A stretch of 64,000 nucleotides of DNA from an uncultured Pseudomonadales bacterium (GTDB lineage: Bacteria; Pseudomonadota; Gammaproteobacteria; Pseudomonadales; Balneatricaceae): positions 491,967 through 555,966 of the forward strand of contig CALSNA010000004.1 of assembly GCA_943787595.1 (NCBI GenBank). The letters run 5' to 3'. Below the pieces are notes generated by a model. It saw nothing but the letters and a program-made list of their open reading frames with translations, searched no databases and was not told the origin of the DNA. Of this stretch, positions 1 to 10,421 are shown piece after piece. The position numbers and the translations under genes were made by a program. The stretch's first letter is position 1. Every line of letters begins with the position of its first letter.

Positions 1-856
1 TGAGCGGTCATTGCTTTATGCAGCTATCCCAGATGCTATACAGGCAGCAGAACAGCATGAACATAATCAGAATGCGGGCATGGTAGATTTGTTCGGTAAT
101 CTTGAGTCAGTGAATAGCCCGCCGGCTATGCAGGAAGATCCATATTCGCGTTATCGCCACCTTAAACCATTCACATTGCAACAACGTTTGCAAAGTGAAA
201 AAGATGTACTGGGCCTCTATGTGACTGGCCATCCCATCGATGCCTATGAAGCTGAATTAGCGTGCTTCATCCGCCGAAACTTAGATCAGTTGGTGCCAAC
301 ACAACAACCTTGCTGGGTTGCAGGTATGGTGGTGGCTAGGCGTACTGTGAAAAATCGCCATGGGAATAATATAGCTTTTATCACTCTTGATGACCTTAAG
401 GCACGAGTGGAAGTAGCATTATTCACCGAAGTGTATGACCGATATTATGAATATGTGCAAGTAGGCCAGTTACTGGTCATTGAAGGTGATGTTAGTGCTG
501 ACGATTACTCCGGTGGACTTAAGGTCAATGCCCGCCAGATACTTAATATGGTTCAGGCTCGCGCTTATTTTGCCAGTGGCTTGCGGTTAAAACTGACTAC
601 GGATTACCTACGCCAACATGGTTCCAAACAGTTACAACAGCTATTATCCAGCCGTCGAGTCAATAGTGATGAGCCTGCCAGCAAACTGTACCTTGGTATT
701 AGCAACGGTCATGTCAGGGGCTTAATCGATTGTGCTTCATCCTGGCAATTGCAGGTAGATGATGATTTGCTGATAGAACTTGAAGATCTGCTGGGAGTAG
801 ATGCAGTATTGATGGATTACCAGCAAGCATCTGGTTCCCATGACCGCTTATATTGA
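1..856 (+). CDS. dnaE: DNA polymerase III alpha subunit, C-terminal part (gene begins before the window)
   Basis: The reading frame is open from base 2, so the 5' part lies outside the window; about 285 residues are visible. They match the end of the replicative polymerase. The helical segment ending in AGMVDLFG is typical of DnaE. An OB-fold follows, from about residue 100 to 180 of the visible part (AGMVVARRTVKNRHGNNIAF, then the GDVSADDYSGGLKV stretch), and then the tau-binding tail. The catalytic PHP and palm domains are not in view. Its position just before accA and tilS is the usual gammaproteobacterial order. The identification is secure; nothing indicates damage. Confidence 0.95.
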   Translation, partial: ERSLLYAAIPDAIQAAEQHEHNQNAGMVDLFGNLESVNSPPAMQEDPYSRYRHLKPFTLQQRLQSEKDVLGLYVTGHPIDAYEAELACFIRRNLDQLVPTQQPCWVAGMVVARRTVKNRHGNNIAFITLDDLKARVEVALFTEVYDRYYEYVQVGQLLVIEGDVSADDYSGGLKVNARQILNMVQARAYFASGLRLKLTTDYLRQHGSKQLQQLLSSRRVNSDEPASKLYLGISNGHVRGLIDCASSWQLQVDDDLLIELEDLLGVDAVLMDYQQASGSHDRLY

Positions 857-985
857 TCAAGTTACCGCAAATAGATGGGTAACCGGTAGGGCTAAAATAA
901 TCTTTGTTATGATCTGGCTGCTAGCATCGGTTATACTATATATTTGTAGGATGTTTATTCACTGAACCAACTATTTCAGAGTACT

Positions 986-1939
986 ATGAATCCAAATTAC
1001 CTTGATTTTGAACAACCTATTGCAGATCTAGAAGCCAAAATTGACGCTTTACGCATGGTTGGCAATGACAATGATTTAAATATTAGTGATGAAATTATCA
1101 AGTTGCAGAATAAGAATTTAGCTTTAACCAGCAGAATTTTTGCTACCTTAACTCCAGCTCAGATATCCCAGGTAGCCCGACACCCCCAGCGGCCTTACAT
1201 GCTGGATTATATAGCAGTGATATTTGACGAATTTGATGAACTGCATGGAGACCGGCACTATGGTGATGATAGAGCCATAGTTGGTGGTATTGCACGCTTG
1301 GCAGATCAGCCAGTAATGGTTATTGGTCACCAGAAGGGGCGTAGTGTTAAGGAAAAGGTCGCTCGTAATTTTGGCATGTCGCGGCCAGAAGGGTATCGTA
1401 AAGCATGTCGCTTAATGGAAATGGCAGAACGTTTCCACATACCGATAATGACATTCATTGATACTCCGGGAGCCTATCCGGGCATTGATGCTGAAGAGCG
1501 CGGCCAAAGTGAAGCTATTGCCTGGAATTTGGCAGTTATGTCTCGTCTCAAGGTGCCTATTATCGCTACTGTTATAGGTGAAGGTGGCTCCGGTGGAGCC
1601 CTGGCTATTGGTGTATGTGACCATCTCAATATGTTGCAATATTCGACTTATTCAGTTATTTCGCCCGAAGGCTGTGCATCCATACTCTGGAAGAACGCTG
1701 CTTATGCTGCTGATGCTGCCAATGCAATGGGTATTACTGCCCCACGTTTGCTAGAGCTGGGGCTGGTTGATCAGGTTCTACAGGAACCTCTGGGAGGGGC
1801 TCACCGAGATCCAGTATTGATGGCCAATACATTAAAATCATCCTTGGTCGAATCACTACAGAATTTGCTTCAATACGCTACCAGCGATTTAGTGCAATCT
1901 CGTTACCAACGATTAATGGCGTTTGGTCTTAATTCCTGA
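986..1939 (+). CDS. accA: Acetyl-CoA carboxylase carboxyltransferase alpha subunit
   Basis: 317 residues, the usual length for AccA. It pairs with AccD to move the carboxyl group from carboxybiotin to acetyl-CoA, giving malonyl-CoA for fatty-acid synthesis in the cytoplasm. The family signature is clear: the N-terminal [14 protein letters not shown] segment, HGDRHYGDD near residue 90, the [18 protein letters not shown] stretch near 157-174, and the oxyanion glycines [12 protein letters not shown] at 199-209. The start is ATG with a weak GAG upstream. The gene sits 129 bases after dnaE. As a bicarbonate-dependent pathway enzyme it is one possible consumer of carbon supplied by the DAB-like locus at 26-38 kb; that link is speculation. 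Confidence 0.97.
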   Translation: MNPNYLDFEQPIADLEAKIDALRMVGNDNDLNISDEIIKLQNKNLALTSRIFATLTPAQISQVARHPQRPYMLDYIAVIFDEFDELHGDRHYGDDRAIVGGIARLADQPVMVIGHQKGRSVKEKVARNFGMSRPEGYRKACRLMEMAERFHIPIMTFIDTPGAYPGIDAEERGQSEAIAWNLAVMSRLKVPIIATVIGEGGSGGALAIGVCDHLNMLQYSTYSVISPEGCASILWKNAAYAADAANAMGITAPRLLELGLVDQVLQEPLGGAHRDPVLMANTLKSSLVESLQNLLQYATSDLVQSRYQRLMAFGLNS

Positions 1940-1967
1940 TCTAACGATAGACTGTCCACTAACAATA

Positions 1968-3299
1968 ATGCTGTTCTTCCCGGAAAAATTGCTGGCCTAC
2001 TTACCTAGGCAAGCTGACCGTTGGTGGCTGGGCATCAGTGGAGGTCTTGACTCCATGGTGCTGCTTGAGTCGGTAGTGCAGCTGAGTCGCAAATATGATT
2101 GTCCCCCAGTCTGGCTATTACATGTAAATCATGGTCTCAGCATACAGTCTGGTCGTTGGCAACAACGTGTCATAGCTACGGCAATTCGCCTAGGCTTGCC
2201 CTATAGGATAATAGAGGTCAACATAGCTCAGTCAGACGTAGATGCAAATGGCCCTGAGGCGGCTGCCAGAACAGCTCGTTATGATGCCTTTGCCAGATAC
2301 CTGCAACCTGGCCAGATCTTGTTGTTGGCGCATCATGGTGATGATCAAGCTGAAACCGTGCTGTTACGAATGTTCCGTGGTGCTGGTGTCGCTGGCTTAT
2401 GCGGTATGCCAGCACAAAGAAAGCTTGCTAATGGACAACTATGTCGGCCTTTGCTTGGTTTTACCCGGAAACAATTACATCACTGGGCGGTAAAGGAACA
2501 GTTAGTCTGGATTGAAGATCCTAGTAATCTTGAATCCCGTTTTGACCGTAACTTCCTGCGTTTGCAGGTAATGCCCTTGCTACGTAGCCGTTGGCCTAAA
2601 TTACAACAACGGTTGAGCGCAACTGCGTCCCTAATGCGACAGCAACAAGATTTGATTGATGAAATTGCAGTATCAGATTATCAGTCTTGTCAGGATGGAT
2701 CAACGGCGATATTGTGGGTATCCAATTTATTATCATTATCATTGGCCCGGCGGTATAATGTATTACGTTTCTGGTTGAACCAGCAGAATCAACTCGCACC
2801 CACTCAGCAGCAATTAATCACTATAGACAAGCAGGTGCTGCAGGCAAGTCCAGCTGCCCAGCCGCAGTACCGTTTAGGTAGCTTGGTTTTGCGGCGTAGT
2901 GTAGGTAAACTTTATCTGCTGCCGGATGCCCAACCACAATGGCTAGATGTTAAGCCATTCCAGGTTAGCATGGCAAGACTGCAAGACTGCAATATTGCCT
3001 TGGGAAATTACTGTTTACAGCGTGCAATGGGCGGCTGTCGTTTGCGTCCTAAGGACTGGATCCAGTTATCACTACGTCAGGGTGGCGAACGCTGTCAGCC
3101 CCATGGTCGACATCACAGCCAGTCTTTGAAAAAACTGTTGCAGGAGGCTGGTGTTCCAGTTTGGCAGCGAGATTGCATACCACTGTTATGGGTTAATGAT
3201 CAATTGGCCATGGTGGGAAACCTGTGGACCTGTAAAGGTTTTCAGGCGGCTGCTCAAGAGCCTAGCTGGAGTTTACAGGCAATCAATAAGCTGACATAG
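1968..3299 (+). CDS. tilS: tRNA(Ile) lysidine synthase
   Basis: 443 residues from the ATG at 1968. The frame is open from a TTG at 1923 inside accA, but the homologous N-terminus (LLAYLPRQADRWWLGISGG) starts just after this ATG. TilS adds lysine to C34 of tRNA-Ile(CAU), changing its decoding from AUG to AUA, and is essential. The ATP-binding PP-loop SGGLDSMVLL lies near residues 24-33, and the LLHVNHGL and ARTARYDAF segments follow in the expected order. The C-terminal TilS domain is present (RQGGERCQPHGR and the SQSLKKLLQEAGVPVWQRD stretch). Length is close to the E. coli protein. Confidence 0.95.
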   Translation: MLFFPEKLLAYLPRQADRWWLGISGGLDSMVLLESVVQLSRKYDCPPVWLLHVNHGLSIQSGRWQQRVIATAIRLGLPYRIIEVNIAQSDVDANGPEAAARTARYDAFARYLQPGQILLLAHHGDDQAETVLLRMFRGAGVAGLCGMPAQRKLANGQLCRPLLGFTRKQLHHWAVKEQLVWIEDPSNLESRFDRNFLRLQVMPLLRSRWPKLQQRLSATASLMRQQQDLIDEIAVSDYQSCQDGSTAILWVSNLLSLSLARRYNVLRFWLNQQNQLAPTQQQLITIDKQVLQASPAAQPQYRLGSLVLRRSVGKLYLLPDAQPQWLDVKPFQVSMARLQDCNIALGNYCLQRAMGGCRLRPKDWIQLSLRQGGERCQPHGRHHSQSLKKLLQEAGVPVWQRDCIPLLWVNDQLAMVGNLWTCKGFQAAAQEPSWSLQAINKLT

Positions 3300-3942
3300 C
3301 GCTTTAATAAAAATTATCAATACGCTTATCCTTACGCTGCCAGAATGCAGGTTAACGTTTGCACCTTGTTGATGGCTTAAACTGTTTTAGGCTCATACCT
3401 AATAACAGGTCATTCTGACAAAGCCAGGTTTTATAAGTGTTTGCTGGACTTTCACCATCGCGATGCTGTTGAACGCTGTACTGTATAAGCTAGCTATCAC
3501 AGGGTACCTGCATTTGAGAACAGGTTCACTTTGATTATGACGTGATCAATGCCAATGGAGCCCAAGAGTAGGTCCAGAGTGCTTGTCTGTTTCATATGAA
3601 AATAGTTTGAATGTTCTATACCTGATGCTGATTATAATCCAAGTGACCCTCTAGTGAGGGATTCACTGCTATTTTTATTGTGTTGTTGGACATGTGCCTT
3701 GAAGTGGTGGAAATGCTTTGCAGCCACAACAATTTATGAGGGTTATTGAAGTCTCTCACAGACCTTAGCTGGTTACCTAACCACCAGTATAATTAACTGC
3801 CTAACTGCACCTGATATATGGCGGTTTTTATTTCAATACTGACGTAATGCTAGGTTCTCCTTGAATGATAAATTTTGCTACACTTGTGCTGTACGGTGTT
3901 ATTAGTTGTGTTGAAATATGGCTAAGTTGAGAGTGTGTTGGC
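3300..3942. other. Intergenic gap, no gene seen; one possible terminator hairpin
   Basis: I see no convincing coding sequence in about 640 bases. A hairpin at 3643-3667 (CCCTC/GAGGG around a TAGT loop, with GTGA/TCAC pairing outside a two-base bulge) is followed by a T-rich run on the + strand. It could be a rho-independent terminator, although it lies 340 bases after tilS. In many gammaproteobacteria lptF is divergent from pepA; pepA is not recognisable here, so the gap may mark its loss. Confidence 0.4.
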
Positions 3943-5064
3943 TTGATTATTACTCGTTATATTACCCGTGAAGTACTGCAGAATGCTTTTGTGGTTGCTG
4001 TGGTTCTGTTACTGCTCATCAGCAGTAGCCGCTTTGCCAAGTACTTGGCTCAAGCAGCAACTGGAGAATTGGAATTATCAGTAGCATTTACAATTCTCCT
4101 GAACCTAATGCTTGGTTACTTGGGTATGATTTTGCCTTTGGCTGCTTTTTTAGGAACCTTGCTTGCTTTTGGTCGACTTTATATCGACAGTGAAGTGATT
4201 GTGCTGGTGTCTAGTGGAGTCAGTCAGCGACAGTTACTGCGGATAGCCCTAGTGCCTTTATCAATCATTGCAATACTAGTAGGGTTGCTGACTTTGGTAT
4301 GGGCTCCAGAAGCATCGCGAAAAGTGGAACAAATGCTTTACGAGCAACGTTACTTAACGACATTTGAAAATATTATTCCAGGTCAGTTCCAGGGCCATGA
4401 TCAGACACATCAGGTGATTTATGCTGAGCAACTCAGTGATGACCGCAGAACCCTTTACAATGTATTTATATTCCAGCGCGCAGATGATAATGTGAGTGAA
4501 TTGGTGATCAAGGCTGCTTCAGGGCGGCAATACTACGACGACAATTTACAAGCTCGCTATCTTTTATTGCAAGATGGCACACGTATTGAAGGTAAGGTGA
4601 GTACCTTGGATTACCATATCACCCAGTTTAAGCAAATGGGGCTTCTGGTTAAGCAACCACAGCTGACGATCAATATTACTCAAGCTGATACCTTACCAAC
4701 CCTTTACTTGTGGGGATCTTCACTGCCTGTCCATAAAGCACAACTGTACTGGCGTGTTTCCTTACCACTCATGACGTTAATCATCAGTCTGGTCGCGATA
4801 GCAATGAGTCAAGTCAATTCACGTCAGGGTCGCTATGCTCGTTTGGTGCCTGCTATTATTATTTATCTTGTATATTTGGCTATGTTGATCCAGCTGCGAG
4901 GGGAAATTGAGCAGGGCAATACAGCAGGCAATTGGTTGATGCTATTGGTGCACGTTATGATGTTGTGTATTGGTCTTAACAGCTTATTTGCCAGCCATCA
5001 TTGGCGGCGATGGCTGAATCAGTTAAAAAAAATGCTGCGGAAGAAACACGATGCAACTACTTGA
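3943..5064 (+). CDS. lptF: LPS export ABC transporter permease LptF
   Basis: 373 residues. An inner-membrane permease of the LptB2FG transporter that extracts lipopolysaccharide from the inner membrane. Visible features are the N-terminal MIITRYITREVLQ segment and membrane helices at roughly residues 10-35, 50-80 and 100-120. A periplasmic beta-jellyroll of about 150 residues follows, then three C-terminal helices. The start is a TTG: a stop lies in frame at 3928-3930 and no ATG or GTG fits, while the family's conserved beginning (MIIxRYxxRE) falls exactly on this TTG. The gene overlaps lptG by 14 bases, so the two are translationally coupled. Confidence 0.94.
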   Translation: MIITRYITREVLQNAFVVAVVLLLLISSSRFAKYLAQAATGELELSVAFTILLNLMLGYLGMILPLAAFLGTLLAFGRLYIDSEVIVLVSSGVSQRQLLRIALVPLSIIAILVGLLTLVWAPEASRKVEQMLYEQRYLTTFENIIPGQFQGHDQTHQVIYAEQLSDDRRTLYNVFIFQRADDNVSELVIKAASGRQYYDDNLQARYLLLQDGTRIEGKVSTLDYHITQFKQMGLLVKQPQLTINITQADTLPTLYLWGSSLPVHKAQLYWRVSLPLMTLIISLVAIAMSQVNSRQGRYARLVPAIIIYLVYLAMLIQLRGEIEQGNTAGNWLMLLVHVMMLCIGLNSLFASHHWRRWLNQLKKMLRKKHDATT

Positions 5065-6097
5065 CTGGCATATTGGCCAGCATGTTCTGATTGCCATTTT
5101 AGTGGTTCTACTGATTGTAGTTGGGCTTGATTTTACTATCGGTCTGGCTGCAGAAATCAGTCACCTTACACCTACCTATCATTTTGGGTGGGCGCTGCAG
5201 TATATTTTTTTATTGATTCCAAGCAGGGTATCCGAATTTGCTCCACTGGCTGTACTGGTGGGGTGTTTGACAGGTTTGGGAACCCTTGCCAGTCAGAACG
5301 AATTGATAGTCATGCGGGCCGCCGGTGTGTCAATGTTGCGGATTATCCGTGCAGTTTTACAGCCAGTTCTGTTTGTCATTGTATTGGCCATGTTAGCTGG
5401 TGAGTATGTTACTCCATGGATGGAACAGCTAGCACAAAGTGAGCGATCCCGACATGTCGGGATCGCCAGCCATAACGGGTTGTGGTACCGCAATGGAGAT
5501 CGTTATATTCTGCTGCATTCAATCAAGCCAAATGGAGCTCTTCAGGGTGTTAGTCAGTTCTCATTCATCAATCAAGAGCTTGCTCAGCGTCAGTACTCAA
5601 GCACTGGGCAATTTGATGACGATAGTTGGGTATTGCATGACTCTACAGTAACCCATTTCACTTCAAACGGGCTGGTTTCTGAACAAATTGAGGCGCAACC
5701 CTGGAATATCATGATTGACCCTGAATTACTGGTGGTGCTCAATCTTGATCCAGAAAGTATTGCACTACACCATTTAAGTAACTACAGTGATTATCTTGAA
5801 CGCCACCAGTTGGATGCCAGACCTTACCAACTGGCCTACTGGCGCAAACTCTTACAGCCTCTGGCTAGTTTGAGTTTAGTGCTGATCGGAATAGCCTTTA
5901 TTTTTGGACCATTACGTTCTGTAAGCCTAGGTCAGCGAGTTGTGGTTGGGGTTGTTTGTGGTCTGATTTTCCACTACATTCAAGATATTTTGGGTCCTGC
6001 AAGCACTTTGTTGGGTTTGCATCCCTTAATGGCCGCTCTCTTGCCAGTGCTCAGTTCTACTTTATTAGGCTTACTGTTGCTACGACGGGCGTGGTAG
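5051..6097 (+). CDS. lptG: LPS export ABC transporter permease LptG
   Basis: 348 residues. The partner permease of LptF in the LptB2FG lipopolysaccharide exporter. It starts with an N-terminal helix after MQLLDWHIGQHV. The coupling-helix region SQNELIVMRAAGVSMLRI (about residues 81-98) is the family hallmark and contacts the LptB ATPase. A periplasmic domain and three C-terminal helices ending in LLLLRRAW follow. The ATG at 5051 lies inside the end of lptF. The 3' end overlaps the convergent RDD gene by 18 bases, leaving no room for a terminator between them. Confidence 0.95.
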   Translation: MQLLDWHIGQHVLIAILVVLLIVVGLDFTIGLAAEISHLTPTYHFGWALQYIFLLIPSRVSEFAPLAVLVGCLTGLGTLASQNELIVMRAAGVSMLRIIRAVLQPVLFVIVLAMLAGEYVTPWMEQLAQSERSRHVGIASHNGLWYRNGDRYILLHSIKPNGALQGVSQFSFINQELAQRQYSSTGQFDDDSWVLHDSTVTHFTSNGLVSEQIEAQPWNIMIDPELLVVLNLDPESIALHHLSNYSDYLERHQLDARPYQLAYWRKLLQPLASLSLVLIGIAFIFGPLRSVSLGQRVVVGVVCGLIFHYIQDILGPASTLLGLHPLMAALLPVLSSTLLGLLLLRRAW

Positions 6098-6529
6098 TTG
6101 TACCACGCGAGTTTCAGAATAGTGATCATGCCAACTCAATTTTTGTGCCGAAAATAGTATCCAGAGGTAACCGAATCCCGCTAAACCCAGGGCAGGAATA
6201 GCAGCCATAAAACGAACCAGTGCTTGTTTGCTATTAATGGTTTGATGCTGATGATTTTCCAGTCTGATGTGCCATACCTGCATGCCAAGGGTTTGTCCAG
6301 AATGGGTCCAGAACCAAGCGTAAAATGTGAATGTAATCACAAATAATGCGCTGCCCAGCATAGCCTGTTCTAACTGGTTTGTAACTGCTTCACCACCATT
6401 AAGTGCCACACTGATGAAGCCCACCAGCATCCAGATTGATATTAACAGGAACAGGTCATAGAGCATAGCTAGCAAGCGTTTAGTCAGGCTGGCATTAGGG
6501 TAATTATGAGCGGTAAATTGACGAGTCAT
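6080..6529 (-). CDS. RDD-family integral membrane protein
   Basis: 149 residues with an RDD-domain pattern. The KRLLAMLYDLFLL segment holds the conserved Arg and Asp of the first helix, a second helix lies near residues 60-75 (LFVITFTFYAWFWTHSGQT), the typical GQTLGMQVWHIRL follows, and a last helix precedes SWHDHYSETRVV. RDD proteins are small inner-membrane proteins; some members have reported ion-exchange roles, but most have no defined function. It is convergent with lptG and overlaps it by 18 bases, a common arrangement in gammaproteobacteria. Confidence 0.85.
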   Translation of the reverse strand: MTRQFTAHNYPNASLTKRLLAMLYDLFLLISIWMLVGFISVALNGGEAVTNQLEQAMLGSALFVITFTFYAWFWTHSGQTLGMQVWHIRLENHQHQTINSKQALVRFMAAIPALGLAGFGYLWILFSAQKLSWHDHYSETRVVQLPRPS

Positions 6530-7453
6530 GGTAACTTGATGGTATGGTTTTTTTGTTAATCAACATTTTGCGATACTGCAGCGCAATAACTATGCATGCC
6601 GATGCGATTTCAAACATTAGATTAAGTCTGCGTTTATGGTTAATAAACTGCGATTGTGCCTGATCTATACGTGTTATGGATAAGTTGGGCATTATGACAA
6701 TATTGGCCAAATTTCAATGATCCACATAACATGATTAATCGGATTTCAGGCAATTACAATGATAGTAATTCATTAGCTCCATTAAACAATGCCATGCGCT
6801 ATCATATATTGAAATTTAATGTCCATTCAACCTGTTTTCTTGTGATGTGGCCAGTGAAACTCAATTGCTCTTATCAGCCTGTCCTTCAGTTTCAGAGATT
6901 TTTAATATTAAGAAACAATTTGTGTATGCTGCGGAGTCATACCCAGAGGCATGCTTGTAATTATTCAAACCCTACGCATCATCAGCCTTTTTGAAAGGCT
7001 ACATTGTGTTGTACCATGATCGATTAGCCTTTTGACTAAATCCTCCGGTTTCAATGCCTTTAAGTAATGATTTTATTCCCGAAATCCTCTATGTTAGGTT
7101 GTTATTTAAGATTTAAAGTCTTGGTCACTGTATGACACTGCATAGTGCTCATGATGCTGTAGTGAAGCAATGTGACTGCCAATTTCGTCTGTTGTCGTGT
7201 GTATTGTGGTGTCTTTTTCACGTTTTGTGATAGGAACGCCATCAATCAATTTCAATGTTATAAGATACAGTTTTTTAAACAATATTTTCTTGGTCTCTTA
7301 TCGATTTTCTGTCATTTTTAAACAAGAGCACTGAATTTTGTAGAGTTTTTCTAGTTAAAGTTGTCTGTGTCTGTGCATGTTGGCTGTATTTGCGTACAAT
7401 AGCATTTCTGAAAATTATTTCCCTTTACTTATCCAGATATCATTAAAATAAGA
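6530..7453. other. Intergenic gap of about 920 bases, no gene supported
   Basis: Short open frames exist on both strands (for example 6504-6710 minus and 6731-6994 plus), but their composition and lack of ribosome sites look like chance. In Pseudomonas the mrp-dcd pair lies beside metG; here that pair is at 45.4-47.0 kb, so this gap may be one side of an old rearrangement. I see no RNA gene. Confidence 0.4.
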
Positions 7454-9160
7454 GTGACATACAGACTTATGCTCACTGATAAAACTGTCACTGAACATCG
7501 CCATATCTTAGTCACTAGTGCTTTGCCTTATGCTAATGGCCCCATTCATATTGGACATATGCTGGAATACATTCAGACTGATATCTGGAGTCGTTTTCAG
7601 CGCTATCAGGGTAATACCTGCTATTATGTGTGCGCTGACGATGCTCATGGCACAGCTATTATGCTGCGAGCGGAACAGGAAGGCTGCTCTCCTGAGCAAC
7701 TGATTGCTGCTATTAAGGCTGAGCATCAACAAGATTTTTCTGACTTCGGCATTGCTTTTGACAATTACCATTCAACCCACTCGGAAGAGAATCGCTATTA
7801 CTCTGAATTCATCTACAAGACTTGTCGTAGTCAGGGCCATATAGTTAGCCGCGAGATTACTCAGGCATTTGATCCACAGAAGCAGTTATTCCTGGCAGAT
7901 CGTTTTATCAAGGGAACTTGCCCTAAATGCCATACACCTGACCAGTACGGTGATAATTGTGAGGCCTGTGGAGCGACCTACACGCCTGCGGAATTGATTC
8001 AACCGCGTTCTGCTATATCAGGTGCTACGCCCATTAGCCGAAACTCCAGCCATTTTTTCTTTAAATTATCTAACTTTACCGAATTACTGCAACAATGGAT
8101 CCGGGCTGGGCATTTACAGACCGAAATTGCCAATAAGCTTGCCGAATGGCTTGATGCTGGTTTGCAGGAATGGGATATCAGTCGCGATGCGCCATACTTT
8201 GGTTTCGCTATTCCTGATGCGCCGAACAAGTTTTTTTATGTTTGGCTTGATGCTCCCATTGGTTATATGGCTAGCTTTAAGAATTTATGTGATCGAACAC
8301 CAGGCCTTGAGTTTGATCAATACTGGCAGGCTGATAGCCAGACTGAACTGGTGCACTTTATTGGTAAAGATATTATCAACTTTCATGGCCTATTCTGGCC
8401 AGCTATGCTCAGTTGTGCCGGTTTTCGTACCCCAACGCGGGTTTATGCCCATGGTTTTCTTACCGTCAATGGTCAAAAGATGTCCAAATCCAGGGGCACT
8501 TTTATTAAAGCTCGCACTTATCTGAACTACCTTAACCCAGAATACCTGCGCTATTATTTTGCTGCCAGGCTCAGTAGTAAAGTTGATGACCTAGACCTTA
8601 ATCTGGATGACTTTGCCCAGCGGGTTAATGCTGACCTAGTGGGTAAAGTAGTTAATATTGCCAGCAGGTGTGCAAGCTTTATCAGCAGGGGCTATAACGG
8701 ACGTCTCAGTGCTAGCCCTCCCATTCCAGAGTTATTACATTGTTTTAGTGCGCGCCAGCAGACCATTGCTGACTATTATGAACGGCGGGAATTTAGCAAA
8801 GTGGTGCGGGAAGTCATGGATCTAGCTGATTTAGCTAACCAATATATTGCAGAGCAGGAGCCCTGGGTACTCGTCCGCCAGGTAGGCCAGGAGCAAACAG
8901 TACAGGATATCTGTTCTACTGGTATCAACTTGTTTCGTATACTGATGATTTATCTAAAACCGATTGTCCCAAATATGGCTGCTGATAGTGAAGATTTCCT
9001 GCAGGATTCATTACAATGGCAGGATCTGGACCAGCCATTGCTTAATCACGTTATTAATCCGTTTAAACCATTGATAACTCGGATTGATCGCAAATTAATT
9101 ATCGCCATGCAAACTGAAGCTAAATCTGAACTGACCAAAGAGCAGCAGTTGCGGGGTTGA
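7454..9160 (+). CDS. metG: Methionyl-tRNA synthetase, short form without the C-terminal tRNA-binding domain
   Basis: 568 residues, against about 677 in E. coli. It charges tRNA-Met with methionine. The class I motifs are intact: PIHIGHM near residue 31 and KMSKS at 342-346. The zinc knuckle has four cysteines (CPKC and CEAC) in the [13 protein letters not shown] region. The anticodon-binding helical domain ends at [20 protein letters not shown], after which the EMAP-II/Trbp111-like dimerisation domain is missing; I could not find it in the following 680 bases. E. coli MetG stays active when that domain is removed, so the enzyme is probably functional. The start may be GTG 7454 or ATG 7469. 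Confidence 0.93.
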   Translation: MTYRLMLTDKTVTEHRHILVTSALPYANGPIHIGHMLEYIQTDIWSRFQRYQGNTCYYVCADDAHGTAIMLRAEQEGCSPEQLIAAIKAEHQQDFSDFGIAFDNYHSTHSEENRYYSEFIYKTCRSQGHIVSREITQAFDPQKQLFLADRFIKGTCPKCHTPDQYGDNCEACGATYTPAELIQPRSAISGATPISRNSSHFFFKLSNFTELLQQWIRAGHLQTEIANKLAEWLDAGLQEWDISRDAPYFGFAIPDAPNKFFYVWLDAPIGYMASFKNLCDRTPGLEFDQYWQADSQTELVHFIGKDIINFHGLFWPAMLSCAGFRTPTRVYAHGFLTVNGQKMSKSRGTFIKARTYLNYLNPEYLRYYFAARLSSKVDDLDLNLDDFAQRVNADLVGKVVNIASRCASFISRGYNGRLSASPPIPELLHCFSARQQTIADYYERREFSKVVREVMDLADLANQYIAEQEPWVLVRQVGQEQTVQDICSTGINLFRILMIYLKPIVPNMAADSEDFLQDSLQWQDLDQPLLNHVINPFKPLITRIDRKLIIAMQTEAKSELTKEQQLRG

Positions 9161-9839
9161 TATAGCAAATATGTGATCTCTGTTATCAGGTAATCCAACT
9201 GGCCACTGATCAAACGTGTCTACTATAGCTGGAAAGCAGATTTCTTAATTAGCTGGTTGCACAGGGCTACCGACATGAAACTTGACATTTCGTGTGGTGG
9301 CTTAGATGCTAATAAAGTAAGTCAACACAGCTTTTAGTAATGCCATAATAGTATTACTAAAAGCCAGGGTTATGGCAATATTGCCCATGAACAGCAGATT
9401 CAGCTTACCATTATCTATATATGGACTCACAAGTAATCAATGTTGTTCCACCGCCAGACCGTATCAAGCTATAAATACAACGTTAGTAGTTACCACATAG
9501 ATTATTTGCTAGGCCCTGCTTTAGTTATTTTATTGCAGATGTTTTGTCTAAACCCTTGAGTGATCCAGTATTGTAGTTTGAAAATCGAGTGTCATAATTG
9601 AATTTATTAGTAGCTTAAACTGGTTATATATTTAAATAATTTATTAGAATCAGTTAAAAATTGTAAAAATGACCCCATTAAGATAATCAACTAGGTCAAA
9701 ACTGCAGCGGTAACCTGATACAGTTTATATCCGTCCTTAGCGTAGAACGTCGGCGCTGCTTTAATGTACAATGTAATTAATGTTGTTTAATAAACCCTGG
9801 CTATTCGCGCAAAAAGGCGACTCTTGATAACTGAAGTTA
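9161..9839. other. Intergenic gap of about 680 bases before rnfA
   Basis: No coding sequence is recognised, including no trace of the missing MetG C-terminal domain. The only structure I see is the perfect inverted repeat at 9330-9364. The promoter of the rnf operon presumably lies in the last part of this gap, but I could not fix it. Confidence 0.4.
9330..9364. repeat. Perfect 12-bp inverted repeat
   Basis: GCTTTTAGTAAT (9330-9341) is repeated exactly in reverse complement at 9353-9364, with an 11-base loop. No T-tract follows on either strand, so it is not a standard terminator. It lies about 170 bases after metG and 475 before rnfA, so it could be a protein-binding palindrome or an end of decayed DNA. 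Confidence 0.6.
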
Positions 9840-10421
9840 ATGGTCGATTATCTGCTCATTCTGGTTAGTACCGTATTAGTCAATAACTTTATATTGGTAC
9901 AATTTCTTGGCCTATGCCCATTTATGGGGGTATCGTCTAAATTAGAAACTGCGATGGGCATGTCGCTGGCCACTACCTTTGTACTCACAATAGCTTCATT
10001 GTGCAGCTACTTGACCAGCCGCTATTTGCTAAAACCCTTGCAATTGGAATATCTGCAAACCATCAGTTTTATTCTTGTCATTGCCTTTGTTGTACAGTTC
10101 ACCGAAATGCTGGTACACAAGACCAGTCCACTGCTGCACCGGGTACTAGGTATCTTTTTGCCATTGATTACAACCAATTGTGCGGTATTGGGTGTTGCTT
10201 TATTGAACATCAAAAAAGATCATGGTTTTTTGGCATCCATTCTCTACGGTTTTGGTGCGGCTGTGGGGTTTTCATTGGTATTAATTTTATTTTCAGCGTT
10301 GCGAGAACGCATTGCAGCGGGGGATGTGCCTGGTCCGTTTAAGGGGCCAGCTATTGCTATGATTACCGCCGGTATTATGTCACTGGCATTTATGGGCTTC
10401 ACTGGAATGGTTGCCCTCTGA
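9840..10421 (+). CDS. rnfA: Electron transport complex subunit RnfA
   Basis: 193 residues, six membrane helices, the first gene of a complete rnf operon. Rnf (called Rsx in E. coli) couples electron flow between ferredoxin and NAD(H) to ion movement across the inner membrane. RnfA and RnfE form the membrane core that holds an iron-sulfur centre through paired cysteines; the matching cysteines are seen in GLCPFMG (near residue 25) and [10 protein letters not shown] (near 113). The start is ATG 9840. The stop shares one base with the rnfB start (TGATG). Confidence 0.96.
   Translation: MVDYLLILVSTVLVNNFILVQFLGLCPFMGVSSKLETAMGMSLATTFVLTIASLCSYLTSRYLLKPLQLEYLQTISFILVIAFVVQFTEMLVHKTSPLLHRVLGIFLPLITTNCAVLGVALLNIKKDHGFLASILYGFGAAVGFSLVLILFSALRERIAAGDVPGPFKGPAIAMITAGIMSLAFMGFTGMVAL

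Noticed and set aside
6731-6994. Open frame of 87 codons before metG
   Set aside because: No ribosome site, no recognisable domain and irregular composition; it lies in a gap of likely non-coding DNA.
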